From assembly GCA_004835665.1 (NCBI GenBank), contig RBKR01000004.1, forward strand, positions 1,240,001 through 1,304,000: a stretch of DNA of 64,000 nucleotides, in the 5' to 3' direction. The position numbers and the translations under genes are program-made. Numbering within the stretch: position 1 is the stretch's first letter; each line of letters starts with the position of its first letter. A model generated the notes under the pieces. The model was not told where the DNA came from, searched no databases, and worked only from the letters and a program-made list of their open reading frames with translations. This stretch comes from Phoma sp. XZ068 (Eukaryota > Ascomycota > Dothideomycetes > Pleosporales > Didymellaceae). Shown here one piece after another: positions 45,749 to 56,049 of this stretch.

Positions 45749-47137
45749 CTACGACGCTGGTGTTTTGGGGCCTTCGAAAACTGCCTTTCCACTCCTGACG
45801 GTTGCGTACTTCACGGCGCCTACTGAGTCTTCCTGAACGCCAGGTGCGGTTGTGCCTGCACCGATTTGCCTGATCTCCTCTTGGATCTTGCGATCCACTG
45901 CATCCTGAATGGCGCCTGGCTGGCTCTCAGCGATTTCATTGACATCCTTGAGTGTCAGGACATCGCTGATACGCGAGGCACGCGACTGAAGGAGCATGGT
46001 GGTTGGGCCCTCGAAACGAAGGAATAACTGAAAAGGTTAGCTTAACGTATCTGTGATTGCATGCAAACATACCCTGTCGCCCCAGATGGACCGCCTCATC
46101 CATGTCTTGAGGGTGTGCCATGTAGTTGAGATTGCGCGCCATGTTGCTGTTTGGCTCATGACTCTGAAGAACCTGGCGTTCTGTACCAGCGAGCCAAAGC
46201 CGAGATCAGGGACCTGGAGGCGGAAGTTGGACGACTTGAAGCGGAAAGGCATCGGTGGTGTTGTTGACGCAGTGTATGCTACCACGTTACTACATTTTGT
46301 AAGCTCATCAAACGCAAACAGTGATGTCGTATGTGACCTACGCTGGGTGTGCAACATAGCTCTCGCCAGCCTTCAGTTGCACCTGGTAGATCTGGCCGCT
46401 CCCTGCGAGCGCCAGCAGTCCACGTCCTGTGATGTATGTGTTTCCCCAGTGTGCCAGGCCTAGCTTGACATTGTACTGCGGCTTGAGGCTCAGGGTGTGG
46501 CCGGTCCATGCCAGCAGCGCCTGTCTCTGGCTGATGACCCAGTCTTGCCTGCCATCGAGGTTGACTGTGACGATGCTGGAAATGGGCGACTTGGTAGAGA
46601 CCAGGGCGGTGACGGGGGTGGTGGAGGAAATCTTCTGGTAGAGAAAGGGAATGCCGACGGGCGCGCGCCTGAACGGCTCGAGGAAGGAAAGGGTCGATAG
46701 CGTGTTCTCTGACTTGCCGTTGAGGCCGACCAAGGTACCGCGGCGGGTGAAGAGGGTCTGCGAGGCGGAGAGCGAGACGGAGAGGAGGGAGAAGGGCGTG
46801 CCGATGACCTCGAAATGCGCGTCTAGCAAAGGTCAGTGGCTGCATGCGCAGGACGTGATGGCTGGAGCGTACCAGGCGAGACCACGGGCGTGGCGGCCGC
46901 ATCGATGCTGACCTGCTGGTCGGGTGCAGGCTCGGCGGACGAGTGCGTGGCGGAGATGTTGATGCATCGTCGTCGCGCGGTCGCGGCACCGGCGCGGTGC
47001 GCGACACTTCTCCAGGGCGAGGCAGCCGGGCGGAGCATGGCTGTGCCTGTCAATTGGCGTTCGTGCAGTCGTGCTGGGGCAGCCCGGAGCTTGATGGCGG
47101 CGTGCAGCGCATAGGGCTGAAGGCGAGGCTGCATCAT
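45749..47137 (-). CDS. AIM24: Mitochondrial protein Aim24
   Basis: Four exons (46873-47137, 46342-46822, 46073-46289, 45749-46027) encode 413 residues. Aim24 is a mitochondrial inner-membrane protein needed in yeast for normal MICOS and cristae organisation and respiratory growth. The first ~65 residues are Arg/Ala-rich with almost no acids, a presequence; the mature part starts near AEPAPDQQVSIDAA. The AIM24 beta-sandwich follows: HFEVIGTPFSLLSVSLSASQ, LFTRRGTLVGLNG, LDGRQDWVISQRQALLAWTG, HWGNTYITGRGLLALAGSG, IYQVQLKAGESYVAHPANVV. It ends in a charged helix (ESQPGAIQDAVDRKIQEEI). All introns are canonical. The two Met codons at the start (47137, 47134) are equivalent. It shares a 166-bp divergent promoter with ATM1. 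Confidence 0.93.
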
Positions 47138-47303
47138 CGAATAAAACGGCCCCGAGCTCGACTACGCGCCGCCCCGGTACTCCAAGCACGCAAGCTGGCC
47201 GAGGCATCCCGCCATCACTGAGCGCGCCCTGCAGCCACTCGAGCTTCCTGGAGCTCTCCCATTCACCCTCGCAGCTGCGCGACCCGAACATGTGAAGCTC
47301 GCC
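47138..47303. promoter_or_regulatory. AIM24/ATM1 bidirectional promoter
   Basis: Only 166 bp separate the two start codons, GC-rich and without an obvious TATA box. It must contain control elements for both mitochondrial genes, so some coupling of their expression is likely. Confidence 0.6.
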
Positions 47304-49566
47304 ATGCTCATCCCCCCGCTTGCCCGCGCCGCCAGTCGGCCGGCCCTCCAGCCCTCGAGCTTGAGCTTGCTCTTCCGCCCACTTCCACTGTGCCACGCCC
47401 GCGTCTTCACCTCCTCTCCGCTGCACAGGAAAGATGTCCACGGCCAGCGGCCTGCGCCAGGCTCGCCCCAAGCCCTGCAAGACACCAAAGCCGCCAAACC
47501 TGTCAATGACCCCGCCAAAGCCAAAGCAAAGGTGGACAAGTCGATGGATCCGCTGCTCGGCGAGAGGAACCTGAGCAACAAGGAGCAGCGCAAGGCAGAC
47601 TGGACCATTATCAAGGAAATGACAAAGTACCTCTGGCCCAAGGACAACTATGGGACACGGTTCAGAGTGGGACTGAGTGTAGCTTTGCTCCTGAGCGCAA
47701 AGCTGCTCAACGTGCAGGTGCCATTCTACTTCAAGAGCATCGTGGACTCTATGAACATAGACTTTGCTGCAGTCGGAGGAACTGCGACTACCGTGGCAGG
47801 CTCCATGATTATGGCTTGTAAGCTACACCTCGCAATGCCACCTGATCACAACTAAAACAAGCAGATGGCTTGACTAGAATTGGCGCCACCGTCTCTCAAG
47901 AACTTCGCAATGCTGTCTTCGCAAGTGTCGCACAGAAGGCTATCCGCAAGGTCGCATGCAGCGTGTACGAGCACCTGCTGAAGCTCGACCTGAACTTCCA
48001 CTTGACCAGACAAACGGGAGGGCTCACAAGAGCCATTGACCGAGGCACAAAGGGCATCAGCTTCCTGCTGTCGTCCATGGTCTTCCACATCTTCCCCACA
48101 GCATTGGAGATATCGCTGGTGTGCGGCATCTTGGTTAGTAGAAGTTGGCGTTGAACGTCAAGCATACACTGACTCTGTCAAGACCTACCAGTACGGCTGG
48201 CAATTCGCCCTCATTACGAGCACCACGATGGCAGCATACGCGGCCTTCACCATTCTGACTACCTCATGGCGCACAAAATTCAGAAAACAGGCCAACGCGG
48301 CGGACAACAAGGCCGCCACTGTCGCCGTCGACTCTCTGATCAACTACGAAGCCGTCAAGTACTTCAACAATGAAAAGTACGAAGTCGGCCGCTACAACGC
48401 TGCTCTCACGGCGTATGAGAAAGCCTCGATCAAAGTCGCTACTTCTCTTGCCTTCCTCAACTCCGGCCAGAACATCATCTTCTCGTCAGCCCTGACGGCC
48501 ATGATGTACCTGGCCTGCAACGGCGTCGCAACAGGAACCATGACTGTCGGCGACCTCGTCATGGTCAACCAGCTCGTCTTCCAGCTCTCCGTCCCCCTCA
48601 ACTTCCTCGGCTCCATGTACCGCGAGTTGCGCCAGTCGCTGTTGGACATGGACACCCTCTTCAGCCTGCAAAAAACCAACATTGCCGTGCAAGACAAGCC
48701 CGGCGCCAAACCACTCCTCCTCACCAAGGGCGAAATCAAGTTCGAAAACGTATCCTTCGGCTACCGCCCTGATCGCCCTATTCTCAAGAACCTGAACCTC
48801 ACCATCCCCGCCGGCAAGAAGATTGCCGTAGTCGGCCCCTCCGGCTGCGGAAAATCCACAATCCTCCGCCTGCTCTTCCGCTACTATGATGCGCAGGAAG
48901 GACGCATTCTGATCGACGGCCAGGACATCCGCGACGTCTCGCTGGAAAGTTTGCGCAGGGCGATTGGCGTTGTGCCGCAGGATACACCGCTGTTCAACAA
49001 CACGATCGGCCACAACATCAAGTACGGCAACATGGAAGCCAGCGAAGAGCAAATCATCCAAGCCGCCAAACGCGCACACGTACACGACACCATCGCCTCG
49101 TTCCCAGACGGCTACGACACCATGGTCGGCGAGCGCGGAATGATGATCAGCGGCGGCGAGAAACAGCGTCTTGCCGTGTCGCGACTGATTCTCAAAGACC
49201 CCCCGCTGCTCTTCTTCGACGAAGCGGTACGTCCCTCTACTTTTCATTCAACTCAACGTCAACACTAACGAAGACCAGACTTCCGCGCTCGACACACACA
49301 CCGAGCAAGCACTCCTCACGCACATCAACTCGCTCGTGCGCGAGAAGAAACGCACATCCGTCTTCATCGCGCACAGGCTACGCACAATCTACGACTCGGA
49401 CATCATCATTGTGCTCCGGGAGGGCGGCGTGGCAGAGCAGGGCACGCACCAGGAGCTGATTGATAGAGACGGGTTGTACAGCGAGTTGTGGAGCGCGCAG
49501 GAGACCATGTTTACGGAGAAGGAGGAGCAGCCTGAAGAAGAGGAAGATGTCAAGACTAAAAGTTAG
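47304..49566 (+). CDS. ATM1: Mitochondrial ABC transporter Atm1
   Basis: Four exons (47304-47817, 47865-48133, 48183-49226, 49279-49566) give 704 residues (yeast Atm1: 690). It sits in the mitochondrial inner membrane and exports a glutathione-linked sulfur species needed for cytosolic Fe-S protein assembly. An Arg-rich presequence (about 1-45) precedes the transmembrane domain, with FRVGLSVALLLSAKLLNVQVPF as the first span. Family marks include KYFNNEKYE and LDMDTLFSLQ. The nucleotide-binding domain shows Walker A GPSGCGKST (about residue 478), Q-loop VPQD, signature ISGGEKQR (about 582) and Walker B LLFFDEATSALD, rejoined across intron 3, plus the H-loop IAHR. The second intron has an AAG acceptor. 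It ends in an acidic tail (EEQPEEEEDVKTKS). Confidence 0.97.
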
Positions 49567-50253
49567 GGATGTAAATACCACTCCTGTCATCTTGATGTAA
49601 ATACTACTCCTGTCATCTTGACATAAATACCACTCCCATCACTTCAATACAACATCACCTCATACAACACAATCACAATATGTCACAACATAACCCAACA
49701 CAGTACAATGCATACCAGTATTCATTAAGCTAAGAATTATCATTATTATTACGCCTCCTCCTAGGCCACTCTATCGCACTCGCGTCTAGCAGGCAAACAA
49801 ATCCGGGTATCAGGTGAACAGTCGGACCGGGTATATAAACAAATGAAATGGTCCAGATGACAAATAACAAACAAAGATCAGGCGCGGCGGTGGTGTGTAA
49901 GACCGCGCCAGGGGTACAGGCGTTTACAATGGTTGATGGTGTGGTGGGTGATATGTGGATGTGGCGAGATGGGAGATGGTCGAGTGACGGCTTGGTAAGC
50001 AGTCACTGTTTCAAGTGGTGTGGAGGTGACGGTTGGAGTTGCGGAGGTGTAGAAGTGGAGATCAGGCGTGCATGCCTGGTCCACAGAAATGCGCGTCTCG
50101 GACGCGTGTATCCAGGGTTCCTAATCGACGAGTCCTGTAGAATCGCTTGAATGCGCAGGATGATGTCGTACAGCAGTCGCTGCCTATTTGGTCCAACTGC
50201 AGCAGCGACTCAGCTCATCGCAGCGCGCTTGCCATCGCTAGGAACCTGGCTCT
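49567..50253. other. Intergenic, 0.69 kb
   Basis: Convergent 3' flanks of ATM1 and the small gene at 50254. The ATM1 side carries a 26-bp tandem repeat (49571-49648). No gene seen. Confidence 0.5.
49571..49648. repeat. 26-bp tandem repeat, three copies
   Basis: Three head-to-tail units at 49571-49596, 49597-49622 and 49623-49648, of the form GTAAATACCACTCCTGTCAT plus six bases. The first two differ at two positions; the third is more diverged. It starts 4 bp after the ATM1 stop codon, in the 3' UTR. Confidence 0.85.
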
Positions 50254-50574
50254 CTACCACGGCATCCACTTCCCCTTCTTGGGAAGCATGTCCTTCCGCG
50301 GAATAAACCTCATCCAGCCCTCTCTCTTGGTCTCCTTCTTGTCGGACACGCCCAAGTAGATGGCGTGACTCCTCCTGGCGTTCTCCATGGCGCGCTCCAT
50401 ATGCTCCGGCGTGTCGTAGTCGATGGCGTGGTCAGGGTTGTTCTCTGGTGTGTGGTCGCCGTGGTACCGTGCTGATGTAGTTTGGTATCCGAAGTCGCGC
50501 ACGCGATAGCCACTGGAGAGTAAAGATGGCGGCATCGAATAGTTGGACACGCTGCTGGATTCAGAGTCGGACAT
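50254..50574 (-). CDS. Small conserved-looking protein, unknown
   Basis: 106 residues from ATG 50574, no intron. It begins MSDSESSSVSNYSMPP, continues with Tyr/Asp-rich text including GYQTTSARYHGDHTPENNPD, and ends in a basic block (REGWMRFIPRKDMLPKKGKW). A helical segment with HMERAMENARRSHAI lies in the middle. No signal peptide or membrane span is seen. The ordered composition and clean start suggest a real short gene; function is unknown. Confidence 0.6.
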   Translation of the reverse strand: MSDSESSSVSNYSMPPSLLSSGYRVRDFGYQTTSARYHGDHTPENNPDHAIDYDTPEHMERAMENARRSHAIYLGVSDKKETKREGWMRFIPRKDMLPKKGKWMPW

Positions 50575-51019
50575 GATGGGAGATTCGCAGTGTCGATGTG
50601 GAGGTAGGTAAATCGATCTGCTGGAGTCGGCGACGCGCAAAAGAGCGAAAAAATGGTCGGTGGTGAGTGCAGTTGCGATGGGTGATGTGAGGTTTGGCGT
50701 GGAATGCAGAGATACAGGTTAGGGTGGATTTTTTGTCAGCCGCACGATGACGCCCTTGCTGCAGGTTTGGCTAGAATGCGGCGGGCGCACTTTGCGGCAA
50801 CGAATGACCAGTTAGCTCAGGGGCCCGCCATGCCAAATCTGCTACAACGAATCGTGGCTCCCCCGCGATTCGCCGTTTGCAGCTAGGTGATCGTCATTTA
50901 GGCCGGAGCTGGCGTTGTCTGGATCCCTGGCCATGCATGTTCCATGATACGTATTCAGGCGGCCACGTTAGGTCTATTTACCTCCAACATTTCATTGTGA
51001 CGACGGCGCCACGACGATT
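50575..51019. other. Intergenic, 0.45 kb
   Basis: Promoter side of the small gene at 50254-50574 and 3' flank of the GH15 gene. No gene seen. Confidence 0.5.
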
Positions 51020-53409
51020 CTACCGTCTGTGGTGCGTCGCCAGTGTTCTGTCTAAGTTGAAGGCTGCTGAAATCAAGGCCAGATGACTGAAAGCCTGCGG
51101 AGTATTTCCAAGTTGTTCGCCAGAACGCGCAATTTCCTCCGAGAAGATGTGCAAATGGTTGCCAAAGCTCAGCATGTTTTCAAAGATGTTCACAGCCCTT
51201 TGTTGTGTCAGTGCAGGCTGGTCAGAGTGCTGGAAACACTTACTGTATCAAATACTTGTTGTCGTAGGCGCCCGCCTGCTTTGTGTCAGTTGAAGTAAGT
51301 CAAGGATGAGACGATACTTGCCCGTGTGAGAGCTTCAACAAGCCAGAACGTGCACATGGAAAAGGCACCCTCTCGGCCACCAACACCATCGTCGCTCAGA
51401 GCGGAGTTGTACCGATATACGAGGCCTGTGCTTGTGAGTCCGCCCTTCTCTGGAGCCTTCAAGATACGATCCAATGTCTTCAAGAATCGAGGATCTGTTG
51501 GCGCAATGAAGAACACAAGCGGCGCTATCAGCACTGCCGAGTCCAACACGTCGTTGGCTTCGTAACTTTGAATGAAGCAGTCGAGCTCCTTGTTGTAGCC
51601 CTTATCCATGATCTCTTCGTAAATCTCATCACGTACTTTATACCACTCTTGTCGATGAGGACACGGGAAGCACCGTTTATCTGCGAGTCGCAGCGCTCTG
51701 TCCATGGCAACCCACAGCATGATCTTGCTGTAGACGAAGTTCTGCTTCTGTCCGCGAACCTCCCAGATCGACATGTCTGGTTCCTTCCAGATACCGCAGA
51801 CATGATCCGCGATTTCTCGGACGCGGAGCCATTGGTCGTAGGTAACAGGCTTACCGAGACGGTTAAGAAGGTAGATGCCATCCATTAGCTCACCGTAGAT
51901 GTCGAGCTGAGTATGGAACGCAGCTCCGTTACCAATTCGAACTGGTCGGCTACCTCGATAGCCTTCAAGGTGATCGAGCTCAATCTCCGGAATGTCTGTT
52001 TCTCCTTTGATCGTAAACATGATAGGTAAGGCGCCCACCTTTCGTTCCTTAGCCTCATCGATACGCTGGAACATATAGCTTGAGTAGGCCTCCGCTTCGT
52101 TGCTGAAACCCATGCGAAGGAAGATGTAGATTGTGAATGAAGAGTCTCGAACCCAAGAGTAACGGTAGTCCCAGTTGCGTGAGCCTACAAGGTTTGTCAG
52201 TCGATAGATATTGAGGCTTGGAGGTGATACAAACCTCCGAAATCCTCTGGCAAGGAGAAGGTTGGTGCAGCGACGATGGCACCTGTAGGTTCGAAGATGA
52301 GCATCTTGAGTATGAACAAACTCCTAGTCACGACTTCATCCCAGCGACCGTTGTACTTGCTTCCACCAATCCAACGGTTCCAGTACTTGACGGTATCCAT
52401 CTGCACCTTGTCCACCAAGTCCGTGTCGATGTGATCCGGGCTGTGGTCATCGGCATCCCTCAGAATGAACGAAACAGCTTGCCCTTCAGACAAGCGGAAG
52501 CCGGTGGTGACTGCGTCTCCAAGCTCGTTTCCGGATTTCTTCGAGAAGGTAACTCTTGGACAAGCTACGTCGTCTTCGCCACAATCAACAGTCGTGTTGA
52601 GCTGCAATGACAAATCTTTGGACTTGAAGACGACTCGTTGATCATGCTCACCCTGCTCGCCATAATTGAGAATCTCAGTCGTATGTTTGTCTTGTGCGTA
52701 GTCTACGGACAATGAGCGCGGGCTGGGAGCGGTCCTTGGTGAACTTACTGAATGCTGGGCAAACTTCTACATTCACATCGACTTGCCCACGCATACACTC
52801 GACTCTTCGCACCAACCATTTCTTGAGGTCTGGTCGCTCAGGTACATCCCCAGTGTGCTTACTTGCAATGACGCGGGCGTGATACTCAGCATCCATGGAT
52901 TTGTTGTTCGGCCGTGGCAGGAAATCGACCACATTCATCACACCTTCTTCCTTAAGGTATCGGGTCTGAAGAACGTTAGTTGCGGGAAGGTAGTGTTGCT
53001 TTGTTGTGCAGAGGTCGTCATGCTTCGGGCTGATGGTAAAGTGTCCGCCCCTATCCTTGTCCAAGATACGACAGAACACTGTTGGTGAATCGAAGTTGGG
53101 CCAGCACATGTAGTCGAGTCCACCATCCGATGAAACCATGGCACATGTCCTCAGGTTTCCGATGAGTCCGTAGTCTTCGATGGGCATGTATCCTGTCGCT
53201 GTTCGTCTGTCTGCTGGCCCTTGACCGCCTACAGAGGCCAATCGCTTTTCCTTTGGATTTATCATCCCTTCGTCTCCGTTTCCTGGGTTGCTCTCGCTTT
53301 CGTTGTCTTTCCTATATAAATCTGACTCGTTGTCTGGGTCCTGGCGAGGACGAAGGGGAAATGAGTTGGTGCGGTCTTGGCTGGTCTTGTCACCGTGTGA
53401 CACTGACAT
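51020..53409 (-). CDS. GH15 family glucoamylase/trehalase-like protein
   Basis: Five exons (52749-53409, 52235-52702, 51322-52184, 51244-51278, 51020-51197) give 734 residues. The third intron (51279-51321) must use a GC donor (GCAAGT) to keep frame. Residues 1-70 are disordered and charged. A beta-sandwich N-domain starts at TGYMPIEDYGLIGNLRTCAM and includes GLDYMCWPNFDSPTVFCRIL. The (alpha/alpha)6 barrel starts at EDFGGSRNWDYRYSWVRDSS and contains IGNGAAFHTQLDIYGELMDG and REGAFSMCTFWLVEAL, then GEQLGNTPQAFSHLALI near the end. Such GH15 proteins cleave alpha-glucosidic bonds in glucans or trehalose. No signal peptide is present, so it is likely intracellular, handling glycogen, trehalose or related glucans; the substrate cannot be told. 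Confidence 0.9.
51279..51321 (-). other. GC-AG intron in the GH15 gene
   Basis: The 43-bp intron starts GCAAGT and ends AAAG. A GT donor four bases downstream would break frame; only the GC donor yields LTRQAGAYDNKYL. Confidence 0.75.
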
Positions 53410-53732
53410 CTCTGCTTCGAGGTGGCTAACTATATTAGCTTGCGGCCAGGGGTTTGAAAGTGTGCCACTTCTGTAGATACTATGCTCAACGATTTTGCGG
53501 ATCTTGCGGAGATCGTGGAGGGGAAGCTGAAGCTGATGTCATCCACGTGACGTCACCCATCGTGAACCGCGTGCAGCTCCCTCTCCCTTGATGGAACGTC
53601 AGGCGAACGCGAAAGCATCAAGCGCCGGATGTGGTAGCTGGATAGACTTCATTTATCAAAGAATAATGTGTTGCATTGTGCATAGAAGCATTTGTTTAGA
53701 GATACCTATAAACCAACTCCATCTCATCTCCA
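53410..53732. other. Intergenic, 0.32 kb
   Basis: GH15 promoter and PL7-like 3' flank. Nothing further seen. Confidence 0.5.
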
Positions 53733-54500
53733 TTATCCGTGCCTGACTTCGATCTTGTAGAATTTAACTTCGCTCGGCTCGTCGCCCTGGTTGTAATTGC
53801 CGACTTTGAAGTAACTCAAGGGACTGTTTAGACTTCCAGTGCTCATGACCTTCTTTTCTCCGCCATCGAGCTGTACGCTGAATTTCCCCCCTTCGTACCT
53901 CAATTCATATCCGAATGCTTTGCCCACTTCAACCTTTCCGATCTCAGTCATCTTCAGACTACTGACATCCGGGATTTGGGAGACGCCAATGGTCAGCTTG
54001 CCTTCTCGGCTGTAGAACAGCTCTGCCACAGGTTTCTTCGATACGCTGTCATCGACTTTCACCTGCCCGACCACGGTCCCGTATTTCGAGTCATCCGGCT
54101 TAGGTACTGAAAGTCGCACAGTCAAGACATTGGTGCTCTTCTTTGGGTCCCAGGACTTTGGGGATGACTCCCGCAGCTCGGTACGGCAGTGCTTGCTGTT
54201 CGGTGTGGTCACGCATTCTGAGCGCGATGGCACTTTCATGACAAGTGCCCCGGTTGAGGAAGTGAAGAAGTATTTCGGAGATGAATAGCCACCACATCCA
54301 ACTAGCTTCGAAGAGGATATCTGATCCACTTTGCCATCGCTGCCAGAGGGTAATTGCAGGTTGAATGATCCAAGGTCGAAGTTTCCACCAGGCGCACAGG
54401 CAGGGTTGCTGCTACGAGCATTTATAACAGGAGTAACTGTGAAGGGTGCGGCGAGAGCAGATGTGGTCGCCAATAGAATCATCGTGATAATGGAAGTCAT
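53733..54500 (-). CDS. Secreted polysaccharide lyase 7-like (alginate-lyase fold)
   Basis: Intronless, 255 residues. Residues 1-18 are a signal peptide ending ALAA, and the start is preceded by a TATA box. The jelly-roll fold of PL7/alginate lyase 2 proteins is recognised by CRTELRE (substrate-binding Arg/Glu), a GTVVGQVKV strand where active enzymes have Q(I/V)H, and YFKVGNYNQGD, which supplies the catalytic Tyr and Gln. These lyases cut uronic-acid polymers by beta-elimination. Here the catalytic histidine after Gln is replaced by lysine, so activity may be altered or lost, while the other key residues are kept. Fungal members are thought to act on plant or algal polyuronides, or on glucuronan. 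It sits in the minus-strand gene row from 50.2 to 63.3 kb. Confidence 0.85.
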   Translation of the reverse strand: MTSIITMILLATTSALAAPFTVTPVINARSSNPACAPGGNFDLGSFNLQLPSGSDGKVDQISSSKLVGCGGYSSPKYFFTSSTGALVMKVPSRSECVTTPNSKHCRTELRESSPKSWDPKKSTNVLTVRLSVPKPDDSKYGTVVGQVKVDDSVSKKPVAELFYSREGKLTIGVSQIPDVSSLKMTEIGKVEVGKAFGYELRYEGGKFSVQLDGGEKKVMSTGSLNSPLSYFKVGNYNQGDEPSEVKFYKIEVRHG

Positions 54501-54876
54501 GGTGGGCGTTGCGCTTTGCTGAGTTTTGGAGGTTCCGAGGTAAGTGAAGATATACTATTGCTACTACACACGAACAGTCTGGCCTTTTATACCAAAGAAA
54601 AATAAAGTTGCCAGCGGAGTTGTGGATTACTCATGTCAGCCAATATATTGTTGTAGCTGTGATGCTGACGGGTGCTGCTTAGCGTTGCGAACTCCGTACA
54701 GCCCCTGACCGAGAACAGCTCAAAAGTGTGTATTCGGATTTGAGTAAGCAGATGAGTAAGTCCGGACGTGTATAATGTTGTTAGAAGGAAGTTTTGATTC
54801 GTACATTTACTCGGTGGCCCACATGAGTACAAGCATCGAATTGACTCGTGGTACATATATGCGTGAGTACGAGCCT
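54501..54876. other. PL7-like promoter region
   Basis: 376 bp carrying the PL7-like promoter and the 3' flank of the DJ-1/PfpI gene. No gene seen. Confidence 0.5.
54585..54591 (-). promoter_or_regulatory. TATA box of the PL7-like gene
   Basis: TATAAAA on the minus strand, 85 bp upstream of the ATG at 54500, a usual spacing for a highly regulated secreted-enzyme gene. Confidence 0.55.
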
Positions 54877-55669
54877 TCAGACGGCACCCCATCGCTCAGC
54901 ATAGCGGTCGTTCTCTGGATCGGTGTTACGCTCATACTCGCTTCGATCGGCCACATACTGTGCAGTCTCTTCTCCGAACACCTCGCTCATCCAAGCAAAA
55001 GTCAGATCGATTCCGGCAGATATGCCAGAGCTAGTCCAGAACTCTCCATCCACCACCCATCTTGCCTTAGTCACCCATTTAACTTTTGGATGTTTCTCTT
55101 TGACCTGTGACTTTGAGTCAGTCCTTCCTTGTATGGTTGTACTGACATGTCAAGGTGTATACCTGGTTGAACGCCCTCTTGTTAGTCGTTGCTCTGATTC
55201 CGTCCAGCGCTCCGGTTCTGGCTAGGATCTCGCTTCCAGTGCAGACTGTCAAGACCCACTTGATGTCTCCCCTCAATCGCTTCCGCAACTCTTCTCTTTC
55301 CTCCCCAACGGTGTTTGGGTCAAGTTTCGAGTCGCCCAGTCCCAGCGAAGCCAGATACTCAACCACCTGCTTTATGTTCTCATCAATTCTGTTACCTAGG
55401 CCGCCGGGGATTATCAAGACATCCAGGGACTTGGGTGCGTCATCGAATGTATGTGTTGGAACAATGGATTGACTGAACGTCGAGCCCTGCTGGTCCTGCG
55501 CCAGATGTTGCGTGCTCACGGGGTCTCGAGTCGCAGCTATGATGGAGAGGTTAAGAGTGTGCGAGTTCGCGAGTACATCAAGGGCATCCAGAGGGCCACA
55601 GACGTCAAGGAGTTGGAATCCTGGGAAGAGGACGACACCGAAGTTCTTGGGCAGGTCCGGGGTGGACAT
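54877..55669 (-). CDS. DJ-1/PfpI family protein
   Basis: Two exons (55163-55669, 54877-55104) give 244 residues. The class I glutamine-amidotransferase-like fold is clear: NFGVVLFPGFQLLDVCGPLD near the N-terminus, DVLIIPGGLGNR in the middle, and the nucleophile elbow VLTVCTGSEILARTGALDG with its cysteine. The segment GISAGIDLTFAWM in exon 2 is the typical helix after the active site of the ThiJ/PfpI group. Members include isonitrile hydratases, glyoxalase III-like enzymes, deglycases and regulators, so substrate cannot be assigned. The 58-bp intron joins NQ to VKEKHPKVKWV, and the family sequence continues. No targeting signal is seen. It lies between the PL7-like gene and the FAD oxidoreductase, on the same strand. 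Confidence 0.92.
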
Positions 55670-56049
55670 GATGGACGATGTTTGCTGTCAGTAGAGACGA
55701 TTGTGTTTGCGTTCAGGACTGTGTTCGAAGTGGTTCACAATTGGAGATATTGCAGAGGTGAAAGCTGCAGTCGATACGAGATGTATGACTGGTACCTTGG
55801 TATATCGCCATGACCGGCTGAGCCTAGTATGGGTAGAGGTAGATGGTGACATTAGTCAGCGATGGCGGGGGTAAATTGCGTGCACTTGGCAGGGCGCCGC
55901 AAACGCCGCAGGACCTGAGTAGAGGGAGCTGATGCTTTCCAAACTCAGAGGTAGGAGGTTATCGATGGGCATGCAATCAATTGTATATCGTCTTGCAAGG
56001 GAATTATCCTTGGCATTATGTGCAGACAAACACCTGTCGCATGGATTCC
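55670..56049. other. Intergenic, 0.38 kb
   Basis: DJ-1/PfpI promoter and 3' flank of the FAD oxidoreductase. Nothing further seen. Confidence 0.5.

Noticed and set aside
48486..49247. 253-codon minus-strand frame
   Set aside because: It is the reverse complement of the ATM1 nucleotide-binding domain, with no family features.
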